NCBI GenBank assembly: GCA_030533315.1
Contig: JAUNJL010000004.1
Span: 22,398 to 86,397, forward strand
Reading direction: 5' to 3'
Length of the DNA stretch: 64,000 bases
Source: Eubacteriales bacterium
Lineage (GTDB): Bacteria > Bacillota_A > Clostridia > Lachnospirales > Lachnospiraceae
Shown: positions 33,811 to 43,388 of the stretch, one piece after another
Position numbering within the stretch: the first letter of the stretch is position 1
Layout: each line of letters opens with the position of its first letter
Notes under the pieces: generated by a model
What the model was told of the DNA's origin: nothing
Seen by the model: the letters and a program-made list of their open reading frames with translations, nothing else
Database searches by the model: none
Position numbers and translations under genes: made by a program

Positions 33811-33822
33811 GGTTCCGGAACC
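33811..33822. promoter_or_regulatory. 12-bp palindrome in the binding-protein leader
   Basis: GGTTCCGGAACC, a perfect palindrome about 8-19 bp after the predicted transcription start. It could be an operator or a small RNA stem. Confidence 0.5.
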
Positions 33823-33836
33823 TTGTTTGTAAGTCT

Positions 33837-33865
33837 ATTATACCCGGCGGGAACTCATATTTGAA
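33837..33865 (-). promoter_or_regulatory. promoter of the binding-protein gene
   Basis: TTCAAA (33860-33865) and TATAAT (33837-33842) with a 17-bp spacer. The poor -35 fits activation by the AraC-type response regulator. Confidence 0.72.
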
Positions 33866-33976
33866 TAACTAAAGCTGGTATTTCTTGTCTCTCCTTGCCT
33901 ATCTAAAAGGCTTTTTACCAGGAGCCTTCCCGGGAGGCCATTTCTGGAAGAGCTTCCCCCAAAAATCTCCTTCCGG

Positions 33977-35710
33977 TCATTCCCTTACAAGGATCGTCAG
34001 GGTGGAGGCCGTCCGCCCATCCTGGCAGCGCTTTATGGTCAGGCCGCAGCCCTCCCCGTACAGGATGCGCAGCCTCTGGTTCACGTTGGCGATCCCCAGA
34101 TTGCCGGCGGACTCCTTTCTGGCGTCATAGCTTGGATCCAGAAGACGTTCCACCTTTTCCTCGTTCTCCCTGGTAAACTCCCCGTCGTTGATCACCTGAA
34201 GCTGCAGAAGATCCCCTCTCCGGCAGCCCTGGATGGCCACGGTGCCGCTCCCCCTTGGAACGATCCCGTGCTCAATGGCATTCTCAATGATGGGCTGGAG
34301 GATCAGCCGGGGCACCTTCAGCTCCATAAGCTCCGGAGGAATGGAAATCTCCACCTTCAGGCGCTTTCCCAGGCGCTGTGAGGTAATATAAAAATAGGCA
34401 TTTACATAAACCATCTCCTCCGAAAGCCGTACCTCCGGGAGGCCCTTTCGGTCAATGGCGGCATCCAGAAGAGTGGAAAGGGCCTGTATCATCGCGGAAA
34501 CCTTCTCATTGCCTGAAAGCCGGGCCTCCCAGTTGATGATCTCCAGGGTATTGTTCATAAAATGGGGATTGATATGGGACTGCAGAGCCATGATCCTGGC
34601 ATCCCGAAGGGCCAGCTCCTCCTCGTAGATATGGTCAAACTGGTATTTCAGCTGCCTTGACATCTGGTTCATGGTCTCCCTCAGATATTCCAGCTCCAGG
34701 CTTCCCGTCTCCTCCTCCATCTGTATCCCCAGGTTTCCTCCCTCGATCTCCTCCGCACAGGCCATCATCTTCCCCACAGGCCTGGAAAGGTATTTCTGGA
34801 ACAGGCGCAGAAAGATCAGGCACATGGGGACCAGCAGGAACACCATGGAAAGCACCACGTAGAAAAACCCGTAAAGCGGCGTGAACAGGGTCTTCTGGTT
34901 GGTTTTCAGGAGAAATTCCAGGGTAAAGTCGTTCTCCTTCACAGACCAGGAAACGTAGATCTGATCCTTAAAAAAGCGATAGCCTCCTCCCGGGGAAAAG
35001 CTCCCCTCCGGCCCCCAATCTCCCTCTCCCCTGGTAAGAATGCTCTGCCCGTTCAGACGCACCTTGATCTGAAAATCCTCCCAGGCAGCCGTCAAAGTCT
35101 CAAAGCAGTAATCTGGATTCAGGCAGTTGACCAAAACGCCCCAGGGCTGAAAGCTCCTGTCCATCAGATTCCGCACAAGATACAAACGGTCCCCGCTGGT
35201 GACAAAGGCCACGGCGGTGTCAAGGCTCTCCGCCCTTTCCAAAGCCATTTCACAATCTCTCAAAAAAAAGTCCCGGATCATCTGGTAGCTTCCCCCGGTC
35301 TGGAAATTGTAGGTGGTATACCGTTTGTTCACCGGATCCTCCTTTAGCATCAGCACCGTAAAGATCTGGTTCCTGTTGTGGGAATACTGGGTGTCCAGGT
35401 AGGTGGAGGCCCGGCTGGAAAATGTGCTTTCTCCCCCGGCTCCCGCCCTTTTGCCCTCCCGGTACCATTCGTACAGAACCCGGTCATAGGTGACCTGCCT
35501 GGAATCTGCGATGGCCGTCCCCAGGCGCTCCGCACAGGTCCTGGTATTGAGCTCCGCCTGGGTCACAATGCGCTCCATCTGATTTTTTTCCTGCTCCATC
35601 AGGCTGTAGCTGCCGATGGTGACAATGATCACGAGAAAGGGAAGGACCCAGTACATGAGCATGACGTGGATGGCCTTCCATTTCAGGGATCTGTTTTTCT
35701 TCTTTTCCAT
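33977..35710 (-). CDS. sensor histidine kinase (YesM-like)
   Basis: A 577-residue membrane sensor. The first helix is at about residues 18-40 and the second at about 280-305, enclosing an extracellular sensing domain of about 240 residues. A HAMP-like linker follows, then the His_kinase domain with the phospho-accepting histidine in QSHINPHFMNNTLEIINWE, and an ATPase domain (LILQPIIENAIEHGI, NLGIANVNQRL). GGAGAGG lies before the ATG at 35710. Its partner regulator is at 29775, on the far side of the transporter genes. The expected ligand is an amino sugar or oligosaccharide, directly or through the binding protein. Confidence 0.93.
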   Translation of the reverse strand: MEKKKNRSLKWKAIHVMLMYWVLPFLVIIVTIGSYSLMEQEKNQMERIVTQAELNTRTCAERLGTAIADSRQVTYDRVLYEWYREGKRAGAGGESTFSSRASTYLDTQYSHNRNQIFTVLMLKEDPVNKRYTTYNFQTGGSYQMIRDFFLRDCEMALERAESLDTAVAFVTSGDRLYLVRNLMDRSFQPWGVLVNCLNPDYCFETLTAAWEDFQIKVRLNGQSILTRGEGDWGPEGSFSPGGGYRFFKDQIYVSWSVKENDFTLEFLLKTNQKTLFTPLYGFFYVVLSMVFLLVPMCLIFLRLFQKYLSRPVGKMMACAEEIEGGNLGIQMEEETGSLELEYLRETMNQMSRQLKYQFDHIYEEELALRDARIMALQSHINPHFMNNTLEIINWEARLSGNEKVSAMIQALSTLLDAAIDRKGLPEVRLSEEMVYVNAYFYITSQRLGKRLKVEISIPPELMELKVPRLILQPIIENAIEHGIVPRGSGTVAIQGCRRGDLLQLQVINDGEFTRENEEKVERLLDPSYDARKESAGNLGIANVNQRLRILYGEGCGLTIKRCQDGRTASTLTILVRE

Positions 35711-35725
35711 AGATATCCTCTCCTG

Positions 35726-35763
35726 AAAAAAAAGGACCACATTTCGCTGCGGCCCCTTTTTTT
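35726..35763 (-). terminator. terminator after phosphohexomutase gene
   Basis: AAAAAAAGG/CCTTTTTTT stem with GC inner pairs and a T run on the minus strand. It separates the enzyme genes from the kinase gene. Confidence 0.78.
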
Positions 35764-35877
35764 GTTTTCTGCCTGCTCCAGAACAGCTGACCCAGACAGA
35801 GGATCTTTCATTATTTTCACAGCTGTCCTGTGAACAGCAGCGGCCCTCCCGCCTTCCGGCCGGACCACAGGGCCATT

Positions 35878-37344
35878 TTACATTCCGTCTGGCTTTTTGT
35901 CAAGCTGGCACGCTCCATCGCCCTCCATAAACGCTTCAAAAATCTCACACAGCTGCCGGGCCCGCTCCTGGTCCTTCGCCTCACAGAAAATGCGCAGCAA
36001 AGGCTCCGTGCCGGAAAAACGGGCGATGACCCAGCCACCGTCCTCCAGATAGATCTTGCACCCGTCCAGATAGGACACCTTCTGGATCCGAAAGGGCAGC
36101 TGGGGAATGAGCCTGTCCTGGAAAAGAAGGCGGTGGATCTCCTCCTTTTTCCCATCGGTCATGGGATAATCCCTCTCCTCCGTCCAGGTCCTGCCGTATC
36201 TTTCCTCCATCTCCTCCTCCAGCTGGGAAAGTCTCTTCCCCGTCACGGCCATCATCTCCACCAGAAGGGCGGCCGCATAGATCCCATCCTTCCCATGGAT
36301 GTGGCCCCTCACCGTGAGGCCGCCGGAGGATTCCCCTCCGATCAGGGCATCCGTCTCCTGCATCTTGGAGGATATGTACTTAAAGCCCACGGGAACCTCA
36401 TAGCACACCTGTCCAAAGCTCTGGGCCACCTTGTCCAGCCGGTGGGTGGTGGAGATGTTCCGTACGGCCGGCCCCTTCCATCCCTTGTGGCAGAGGAGAT
36501 AATGGTACAAAAGAACCAGGATGTCATTGGGATGAAGGAACCTCCCCCGGTCGTCGATGATCCCGATCCTGTCCGCATCCCCGTCCGTGGCAATGCCGAT
36601 GTGACATCCCCTGTCCAGCACATAATTCTGCAGGGTACGCAAAGTCGCCGCATTGGGAGCCGGAAGCTTGCCCCCAAACAAGGTGTCATGGCGCTCATGG
36701 ATGGTCTCCACCTCACATCTCGCAACGGAGAGGATGGTCTTTAAGGAGGTCTGGCTCACCCCGTACATGGGATCCAGCGCCACCCGCAGCCCCGCACTTC
36801 GGATGGCCCTTGTGTCGATCTGGGACAGGATGCTGTCAATGTAATCGTTCCAGGGGTTAAATTCCACCACCAGCCCCGCATCCCGCACCTGCTCATAGGG
36901 CCTCCAGCTGACCTCTCCGCCCATTTTCAGCTCCAGCTCCACCTGCTGAATGTACCGCTCCAGATCCTGGGTCACCTCCTGGGAAGCGTCCCGCCCGCCC
37001 CTGGTAAACAGCTTCACGCCGTTGTAGATGGCCGGATTGTGGCTGGCCGTGACCATCAGCCCGTAGGGCAGGTCGTTGGCCATCACGTAATACATGATCA
37101 GAGGCGTGGGGGAAGAGCGGTTCACGAACCAGCATCGGATCCCCATAGCCCCAAAAACCTCGCAGGCCCACATGACGGCCTCCTTTGACAAAAACCTTCT
37201 GTCATAGCCGATGCAGATCCCTTGATCCTGGCAGGCCTCGTCCATCATCTTCATGGAAAGGGCCTTGGCCAGGATCTGTATATTCCTTCTTGTAAACTCG
37301 TCGCCGATGACGGCCCGAAAGCCGCCTGTCCCAAATTTGATCAT
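35878..37344 (-). CDS. phosphohexomutase (phosphoglucomutase/GlcNAc-1-P mutase family)
   Basis: A 488-residue alpha-D-phosphohexomutase. The catalytic serine is S101 in TASHNP, the metal loop is D254-GDADR259, the sugar-binding loop is GGESSGG and the phosphate loop is RFSGTEP. The family interconverts hexose 1- and 6-phosphates. Because its gene is coupled (TGATG) to the diacetylchitobiose phosphorylase gene, it probably converts the GlcNAc-1-P released there to GlcNAc-6-P, but glucose or mannose phosphate cannot be excluded. The ATG at 37344 has GGGAGG 6 bp upstream. Confidence 0.9.
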   Translation of the reverse strand: MIKFGTGGFRAVIGDEFTRRNIQILAKALSMKMMDEACQDQGICIGYDRRFLSKEAVMWACEVFGAMGIRCWFVNRSSPTPLIMYYVMANDLPYGLMVTASHNPAIYNGVKLFTRGGRDASQEVTQDLERYIQQVELELKMGGEVSWRPYEQVRDAGLVVEFNPWNDYIDSILSQIDTRAIRSAGLRVALDPMYGVSQTSLKTILSVARCEVETIHERHDTLFGGKLPAPNAATLRTLQNYVLDRGCHIGIATDGDADRIGIIDDRGRFLHPNDILVLLYHYLLCHKGWKGPAVRNISTTHRLDKVAQSFGQVCYEVPVGFKYISSKMQETDALIGGESSGGLTVRGHIHGKDGIYAAALLVEMMAVTGKRLSQLEEEMEERYGRTWTEERDYPMTDGKKEEIHRLLFQDRLIPQLPFRIQKVSYLDGCKIYLEDGGWVIARFSGTEPLLRIFCEAKDQERARQLCEIFEAFMEGDGACQLDKKPDGM

Positions 37345-39740
37345 CACAATCCTCCCATCACAATACGCACGTTACAGCTCTCCCCCTCTTTGATGGGGGG
37401 AATTTCCAAAACCCTCCGGCCATCCAGGAAACATTCTTTCACGCCCTTGGAGACATGCTCCGGATTCTCCGCCTGGATGTGGTAGGTACCTCCCCTCCAC
37501 CTCCGCACAGCCGAAAATCCATCCCATTCCCTGGGGATGCAGGGATCGATCACAAGGCTGTGGAGCCCCGGACGGATTCCCAGGATGTACCGGGAAGCAG
37601 AGAAGTAAGCCCAGCCCCCCGTTCCCGTCATAAACGGATGGTGGGCCCTTCCATAGGCCCCGTGATCCTTCCCCGCCACAAACTGGCAGTAGGAATAGGG
37701 CTCCGCCTTGCGTATCTGTATTTTGTCATTCTGCTCCCAGGGACAAAGGGACTTGTACAGCTCCATGGCCCTGTTCCCTCTTCCCAGGACACACTCTGCC
37801 GCCCAGGCCCAGGGATTGGGATGGGAAAAGATGGAGGCATTCTCCTTCAGCCCTGGATAAACCCTGGTGACAAAGCCGATCTCCTCGTCCGGCCTCGTGT
37901 AGGCCGGGCCGTTGAGCATCAGGCCGTAGGGAGTGAACAGATGCTCATAAACGCTGTCCATGGCCCGGATCCCCTTCTCCCTGGGCGCTGCCCCGGACAA
38001 GACGGCCCACACATTGGATTCCAGATGGATCTTCCCCTCCTCATCCTCCTTTGTTCCGATCCGCCTGCCGCTTTTTGTGATGCCCCGGATGTACCAGTCC
38101 TGATCCCAAAGACCCTGGCAGGCCCTTTTGACCTTTTCCTTCATGGCCCCATAAAAGGCGGCGTCCTTCTCCTCCCCCAGTTCCCTGGCAAGCTCCAGAA
38201 AATTTTCGATGGCCCAGAAATGAAGGAAGGAAACCATGGCGCTTTGCCCTCCGCCCAGGTTCAGGCAATCGTTCCAGTCGGCCCGCAGTCCCTTGCAGAT
38301 GCCGTCCTCCCCCACCTGGCGGTCCGAAAAGTCCAGGATTCGCTTCAAATGCTGGTAGACCGTCTCCCGGCCCCCGTCCGCATAGGGATAAAGCTCCCTC
38401 AAAAAGGAGATCTCCCCCGTTTCCCTCACATATTCACAGACGGCGGACACCAGCCATAGGGCGTCGTCGGAGCAGGTGTCCTTCAGTCCGTGGATCCTCT
38501 GGGACGGATCCGGTGTGGGGACCACCGTGGGCGACGCAAAGGGCTTCTTCTCCTCCTTGTCAGGCTGGAACCATTCCGGCGAAAAAAGATGGAGCCCATA
38601 TCCCTCCTTCACGGTACCGCACAAAAGCTCCGAAAGCCTTTTCTTTGACATCACCGGCTCCGCATGGGGAATGGTCATGGCATCCTGGGCCGTGTCCCGG
38701 AAGCCCAGGCCGGTACGTCCTCCCACCTCGATGAAGGAGGCAAACCTGGAAAACAGAAGGTTGATCTCCGCCTGATACAGGTTCCAGATATTCAGCATGG
38801 TGTTCATCCCCTCCTCCGGGGTCTTCACCTGAAGCCCTCCTAAGCGTTCCTCCCAAAACGCAGCCAGCTGTCTGTACGCCTCCTCGGCACCTTCCTGGCA
38901 GGCATATTTTTTCCTCATGCGGGCTCCCTCCCTGCGGTCCCCCTCCCCCAAAAGGAAAAACAGGCGCACCTCCTCACCGGGCATCAGCAGGAGACGCTTG
39001 TGCAGGGCGCCGCAGTGGTTCCCTCCCAGCTCGCTGCTGCCCGAAAGGCACCCTCTCTCCACTCCCAGGGGGTTGGTCTCCGTCCGGTAAGGCCCCAGGA
39101 AATCATCCCTCCGGCAGTCGTAGCCGTCCGGCTGGAAGCTGGCGGTAAAAAACTGATAGCCAAATTCCTCATAAAAAAGGTCGTATTCCAGGATTCCCTC
39201 CCGATAGGAGGAGCCGGAGCAGTACAGGCTCATCTGGAAATTCTGGTTGTCCATGTCAATGTGATGAAAGGAAAACTCTGCATAAGAAAAAACGCTGAGC
39301 CTTCTGGGCCTGTCATCCTCATTTTTTATGGTCACATCCCAGATCTCCACAGGGTCCTCCATGGCGACGGACATTTTCTGGGAGGCTTTGATGTGGTCCC
39401 AGAGACACTCGTACACGGTGTAGGACAGACCGTGGCGGCAGGTATAGCTGCCCTTTTGCAGATCCTTTCCCACCGGCTGCCAGGAAATGCTCCAGTAATC
39501 CCCCCCGTCATCGTCTCTCAGGTAGACATAATGGCCCGGTCTGTCCATGGGAACCCCGTTTGGCCGAAATCGGGTGATCCGGTGGTATTGAGGGGACTGG
39601 TAAAACAGATAGCCCCCCGCCGTGTGATTCAAAACGGCACACATATCCCGGACGCCCAGATAGTTTGTCCAGGATACCGGCAGATCCACCCGGTGGATCA
39701 CATACTCCCTCTTCTCATTGTCAAAATGACCATATTCCAT
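37344..39740 (-). CDS. chbP: N,N'-diacetylchitobiose phosphorylase (GH94)
   Basis: A 798-residue GH94 enzyme. The length and sequence are close to Vibrio chitobiose phosphorylase: opening MEYGHFDNEKREYVI, SRFASFIEVGGRTGLGFRDT near residue 331, and GLRADWNDCLNLGGG near 485. D491 corresponds to the catalytic acid (Asp492 in the Vibrio enzyme). It splits (GlcNAc)2 with phosphate into GlcNAc-1-P and GlcNAc; cellobiose phosphorylases have a different loop at this site. It works with the mutase gene that follows by TGATG overlap. There is no signal peptide, so the disaccharide must be imported first, which fits the nearby ABC transporter. In the gut the source may be chitin or N-glycan cores. Confidence 0.93.
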   Translation of the reverse strand: MEYGHFDNEKREYVIHRVDLPVSWTNYLGVRDMCAVLNHTAGGYLFYQSPQYHRITRFRPNGVPMDRPGHYVYLRDDDGGDYWSISWQPVGKDLQKGSYTCRHGLSYTVYECLWDHIKASQKMSVAMEDPVEIWDVTIKNEDDRPRRLSVFSYAEFSFHHIDMDNQNFQMSLYCSGSSYREGILEYDLFYEEFGYQFFTASFQPDGYDCRRDDFLGPYRTETNPLGVERGCLSGSSELGGNHCGALHKRLLLMPGEEVRLFFLLGEGDRREGARMRKKYACQEGAEEAYRQLAAFWEERLGGLQVKTPEEGMNTMLNIWNLYQAEINLLFSRFASFIEVGGRTGLGFRDTAQDAMTIPHAEPVMSKKRLSELLCGTVKEGYGLHLFSPEWFQPDKEEKKPFASPTVVPTPDPSQRIHGLKDTCSDDALWLVSAVCEYVRETGEISFLRELYPYADGGRETVYQHLKRILDFSDRQVGEDGICKGLRADWNDCLNLGGGQSAMVSFLHFWAIENFLELARELGEEKDAAFYGAMKEKVKRACQGLWDQDWYIRGITKSGRRIGTKEDEEGKIHLESNVWAVLSGAAPREKGIRAMDSVYEHLFTPYGLMLNGPAYTRPDEEIGFVTRVYPGLKENASIFSHPNPWAWAAECVLGRGNRAMELYKSLCPWEQNDKIQIRKAEPYSYCQFVAGKDHGAYGRAHHPFMTGTGGWAYFSASRYILGIRPGLHSLVIDPCIPREWDGFSAVRRWRGGTYHIQAENPEHVSKGVKECFLDGRRVLEIPPIKEGESCNVRIVMGGL

Positions 39741-39876
39741 AAAAAACCTCCTATCCTAACCTTATTTGGAAGTCCTTTCAGACTCCCATCCTAAGGTTAT
39801 TATAGAAGGTTCTTGGTTCAAAGGAAATGTATCCTTATGTGAAAAATTGTCTCACTTTGGGATAAGTAAGGCTGCC
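39741..39876 (-). promoter_or_regulatory. chbP leader with extended -10 region and hairpin
   Basis: TATAAT at 39801-39806 on the minus strand without a good -35, so activator dependence is likely. Downstream, AACCTTA (39759-39765) and TAAGGTT (39793-39799) form the base of a hairpin whose inner arms are GGAAGTC and GACTCCC. The ribosome site AGGAGG lies before the chbP ATG. Confidence 0.55.
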
Positions 39877-40545
39877 CTACCGCTTTTCCACGATCTGGTC
39901 CTTGCTTTTGTAAATGCTGTTCTCCGGGACGCAGCCCCTCACCGGAGACAGGGGATAGATGTTGGTGTGGCGGCCAATGACGGTTCCCGGATTTAAGACG
40001 GAGCCGCATCCCACCTCCACGTAGTCTCCCAGCATGGCCCCAAACTTCTTGATGCCGGTCTCCACCGTCTCTTCTCCATCCTTCACCACCACCAGCTGCT
40101 TGTCCGACTTTACATTGGAGCAGATGGAGCCTGCCCCCATGTGGGATTTGTAGCCCAGGACAGAATCTCCCACATAGTTGTAGTGGGGAACCTGTACGTT
40201 GTCAAAAAGCACCACGTTTTTCAGCTCTGTGGAATTACCCACCACACAGCCCTCCCCCACGATGGCGTTTCCCCGGATAAAGGCACAGTGACGCACCTCC
40301 GTATCCTTCCCGATGATGGCGGGACCGTTGATGCAGGCCGTAGGCGCCACCCTTGCGGACCGGGCGATCCACACGTCCCCCTCCCGGTACTCATATTCCT
40401 TCGGATCCAGCGTCTCCCCCAGCTTGCGGATAAAGCCGCCGATCTCCTTCAGCACCTCCCAGGGATAGGTTTTTCCCAAAAAAAGCTCCTTTGCCATGGT
40501 TCTGTCAAGATCCAGAAGCCTTTCGATGGTGTAATCCTTCATCAT
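39877..40545 (-). CDS. left-handed beta-helix acyltransferase-like protein (GlmU C-terminal type)
   Basis: A 222-residue protein made mostly of hexapeptide repeats (ACINGPAIIGKDTEV, CAFIRGNAIVGEGCVVGNS, GDYVEVGCGSVLNPGTVIG). It resembles the acetyltransferase half of GlmU and related sugar-phosphate nucleotidyl/acyltransferases but lacks the uridyltransferase half. A KSDKQ loop is present. The substrate is unknown, and a role with GlcNAc phosphates is possible from its place beside chbP. Its start overlaps the topB stop (ATGA), so it is translated with topB. Confidence 0.8.
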   Translation of the reverse strand: MMKDYTIERLLDLDRTMAKELFLGKTYPWEVLKEIGGFIRKLGETLDPKEYEYREGDVWIARSARVAPTACINGPAIIGKDTEVRHCAFIRGNAIVGEGCVVGNSTELKNVVLFDNVQVPHYNYVGDSVLGYKSHMGAGSICSNVKSDKQLVVVKDGEETVETGIKKFGAMLGDYVEVGCGSVLNPGTVIGRHTNIYPLSPVRGCVPENSIYKSKDQIVEKR

Positions 40546-42593
40546 TTTCCTTTTTCTCCTTTCGCCAAAGCCGCTCTCTTCTCCGGCTTCTTGTAGAATC
40601 TTGCCGCAGCGTCAAAGCTCTGCCGCAGCTGATACTGATAATTGCTGGCCTCCACCTGGTCCGTGCGCAGCCGCACAAAGCGTTCCAGCTTGTCCATGTA
40701 CTCCTGCTCCGTGATGGAGCCCTCCGCCACATAGGTCAGGCCCTTCTCCCAGCTGGCCGTCAGCTCCGGGTTCAGAAGCTGGCGGATGGAGCAGTTCACC
40801 ACGTCGTAGATCATCTCGCCCAGCAGGGTGGGGGTGATCACCTGGGTCTTCTTGTTCAGGGAAAGATACTGGATGTGGAACAGCTTCTTCAGAATCTCCG
40901 CCCTGGTGGCGCTGGTGCCGATGCCGCTGCCCTTGATCTGCGCCCGCAGCTCCTCATCCTCGATGAGCTGGCCCGCATTCTCCATGGCCAGGATCATGGA
41001 ACCGGAGTTGTACCGCTTAGGCGGAGAGGTTTCTCCCTCCTTAATGGCCAGGCCGTTTACCATCAGGGTATCCTTCTTCCTGAGCCTTTGCAGGGCATTT
41101 AGCAGCGCCTGGTCACAGGAGATCTCCTCCTCTCCCCCTTCCTGCTTCTCCCCCTCCCCCATCCTTTTTTTTGCAAAGGAATTAGTGGCCACCTTCAGGT
41201 ATCCCTCGCTTTGCAGCACCTTGAAGGAGGAAAAAAAGGACTCCGTCTCCATCCTAGTCACAAGGGAAACCTTCTGGTAAACCGCAGGCGGATAAAAAAT
41301 GGAGAGAAAACGCCGCACGATGGTCTCATAAACCCTCTGCCCCGTCAGAGACATGGATCTTAGGGCCCCCAGGCCCTGTCCCGTGGGGATGATGGCATAG
41401 TGGTCCGTGATCTGCTTGTCATTGACGTACCGGGTCTTCCCGATGGTCTTGTAGCTTCCCATGGACAGCGCCTCCTTCGCCGCCTCCCCCGCCGGCTCAT
41501 AGGCCTGAAGTCCAGAAAGGTTTTTGATGATCTCCTTGGCCACGGCGGTGGACAGCACCCTGGCGTCCGTCCTGGGATAGGTGACCAGCTTCTTTTCGTA
41601 AAGCTCCTGGACAATGGAAAGCGTCTCATCCGGGCTGATCTTGAACAACCTGGAGCAGACGTTCTGAAGCTCCGCCAGGTTAAAAAGCAGAGGCGGATTT
41701 TTGTTTTCTTTTTTTCGCTCCACCTTCTCCACCCGGCAGGTAAGGGGCTGCCTCTGGCTCAGGGCCTGGATCAGACTCTGGGCGTCCTCCTTCTTTTTGA
41801 AGCCATTGTCCTTATAAAGGGCGGGCGACTGGAAATAGCGGCTTCCCTCCGCTGCCCTCCACTCCCCGTCAAAGGCCTCACCCTCCAGGGCAATGCTGCC
41901 GATCACCCGGTAAAAGGGAGTCTTGACAAAGGAGCGGATCTCCCGCTCTCTCCTCACCGCCATCCCCAGGACGCAGGTCATGACCCGCCCCACGGAAATG
42001 GCCTGATATTTGGAGTTCAGGTAATTGGAGACGCTGTTCCCGTACCGCAGGGTCAGCACCCGGGAAAAATTAATTCCCATTAGGTAGTCCTCTTTTGCCC
42101 GCAGGTAAGCGGAGGCCGCCAGATTATCATACTGGGAAATGTCCTTTGCCTCCCGGATGCCGCGCAAGATTTCTTCTTCCGTCTGGGAATCAATCCATAC
42201 TCTCTTTTGTTTTTTTCCTTTTACACCTGCCATCTGGGCCACCAGCCGGTAGATGTACTCTCCCTCCCGCCCGGAGTCGGTACACACATAGATGGTGTCC
42301 ACGTCGGGACGGTTCAGGAGGTGCTTCACGATCTCGAACTGCTTCTGGACCCCTGGGATCACCTCGTATAAGAAATCCCGGGGCAAAAAAGGCAGGGTTT
42401 CAAAGCTCCATCTTTTGTACCGGATATCGTATTTTTCCGGGTAGCTCATGGTGACCAGGTGCCCCACACACCAGGTCACCACGGAATCTTCAGATTCCAG
42501 GTAGCCGTCCCGCCTCTGCCCTCTGATCCTCAGGGCCTTCGCAAACTCCTGAGCCACGCTTGGCTTTTCGGCTATGTATAAAGCTTTTGTCAT
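40542..42593 (-). CDS. topB: DNA topoisomerase III
   Basis: A 683-residue type IA topoisomerase. The Toprim domain opens TKALYIAEKPSVAQEFAKAL and includes CTDSGREGEYIYRL. The catalytic tyrosine is in KLVTYPRTDAR at about residue 325. It decatenates DNA. Zinc fingers are absent, as usual for TopB. The start overlaps the transporter stop (TAATG) with no strong ribosome site, so coupling is likely. Confidence 0.93.
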   Translation of the reverse strand: MTKALYIAEKPSVAQEFAKALRIRGQRRDGYLESEDSVVTWCVGHLVTMSYPEKYDIRYKRWSFETLPFLPRDFLYEVIPGVQKQFEIVKHLLNRPDVDTIYVCTDSGREGEYIYRLVAQMAGVKGKKQKRVWIDSQTEEEILRGIREAKDISQYDNLAASAYLRAKEDYLMGINFSRVLTLRYGNSVSNYLNSKYQAISVGRVMTCVLGMAVRREREIRSFVKTPFYRVIGSIALEGEAFDGEWRAAEGSRYFQSPALYKDNGFKKKEDAQSLIQALSQRQPLTCRVEKVERKKENKNPPLLFNLAELQNVCSRLFKISPDETLSIVQELYEKKLVTYPRTDARVLSTAVAKEIIKNLSGLQAYEPAGEAAKEALSMGSYKTIGKTRYVNDKQITDHYAIIPTGQGLGALRSMSLTGQRVYETIVRRFLSIFYPPAVYQKVSLVTRMETESFFSSFKVLQSEGYLKVATNSFAKKRMGEGEKQEGGEEEISCDQALLNALQRLRKKDTLMVNGLAIKEGETSPPKRYNSGSMILAMENAGQLIEDEELRAQIKGSGIGTSATRAEILKKLFHIQYLSLNKKTQVITPTLLGEMIYDVVNCSIRQLLNPELTASWEKGLTYVAEGSITEQEYMDKLERFVRLRTDQVEASNYQYQLRQSFDAAARFYKKPEKRAALAKGEKGK

Positions 42594-43348
42594 TATTGAT
42601 CCGCACTCATCTTTCTTAGGGGCCATGCCAGGAGAAGGGCGCCTCCTACCATGTTTCCGAGGGTCACGACCACCATGCTCTTCAGCATCAGTCCCAGGGA
42701 AAGGCCGTCCACCAAACAGAAGGCAGCCACAAAATTCCCCATGTTGGCGATACAGTGCTCAAAGCCGCTTACCACAAAGCCGGAAATACACATCACGATC
42801 ATCAGGAACTTTGCCGTTTCGCTTTTGAGCTTGATGCCGCAGAGAACGCCGAGACATACAAAAAAGTTGCACAGAACCGCCCGCAGGAACATCTGTCCCA
42901 GAGGGATGGTCAGCTTGTTGTTGATAAATCCGGCGTAGTAATCCGCCGTCCCGGAAGCGCCTGCGCCTACGAACAGAAGGGCAAAAATCAGGCATCCCAC
43001 AAAATTACCCAGGTAGCTGACCGCCCAAACCTTGCCGGCGTCCCCCCAGGTCACGTCCTTCCCATAGGCTCCAAAGGCCATGACCAGGTTGTTTCCCGTA
43101 AAAAGCTCTCCGCCCACCAGGCAGATCAGGAGCACGGCGATGGAGAACACCAGGGCGCCCAGAAACTTGCCCCACTCTGGCATGGTCTTGGAAAACACAT
43201 TTCCCACCACGTTGCTGTAGATCATGGCCACGTCAATAAAGAAGCCGGCCATGACTGCCCGCAGAAAGTACTTCAGAAAGCTGCCCTTCAAAAGCCCGAT
43301 CTTGGCTTTTGCCGCATTTGATAGTTTCTGTACATCCTCGTAATTCAT
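42593..43348 (-). CDS. formate/nitrite channel (FocA/NirC family)
   Basis: A 251-residue membrane protein with six helices. The GGELFTGN signature and the pore histidine in SGFEHCIANM fit FNT channels. It moves formate, nitrite or hydrosulfide; formate is most likely for an anaerobe. I chose the ATG at 43348 with GAGGTGG before it; a GTG nine bases earlier sits inside that site. It is the first gene of an odd operon with topB. Its promoter overlaps a Crp/Fnr-like dyad. Confidence 0.9.
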   Translation of the reverse strand: MNYEDVQKLSNAAKAKIGLLKGSFLKYFLRAVMAGFFIDVAMIYSNVVGNVFSKTMPEWGKFLGALVFSIAVLLICLVGGELFTGNNLVMAFGAYGKDVTWGDAGKVWAVSYLGNFVGCLIFALLFVGAGASGTADYYAGFINNKLTIPLGQMFLRAVLCNFFVCLGVLCGIKLKSETAKFLMIVMCISGFVVSGFEHCIANMGNFVAAFCLVDGLSLGLMLKSMVVVTLGNMVGGALLLAWPLRKMSADQ

Positions 43349-43388
43349 AGTTACCACCTCTCTACTATTTGTATTTGGTCGTGAGGCT

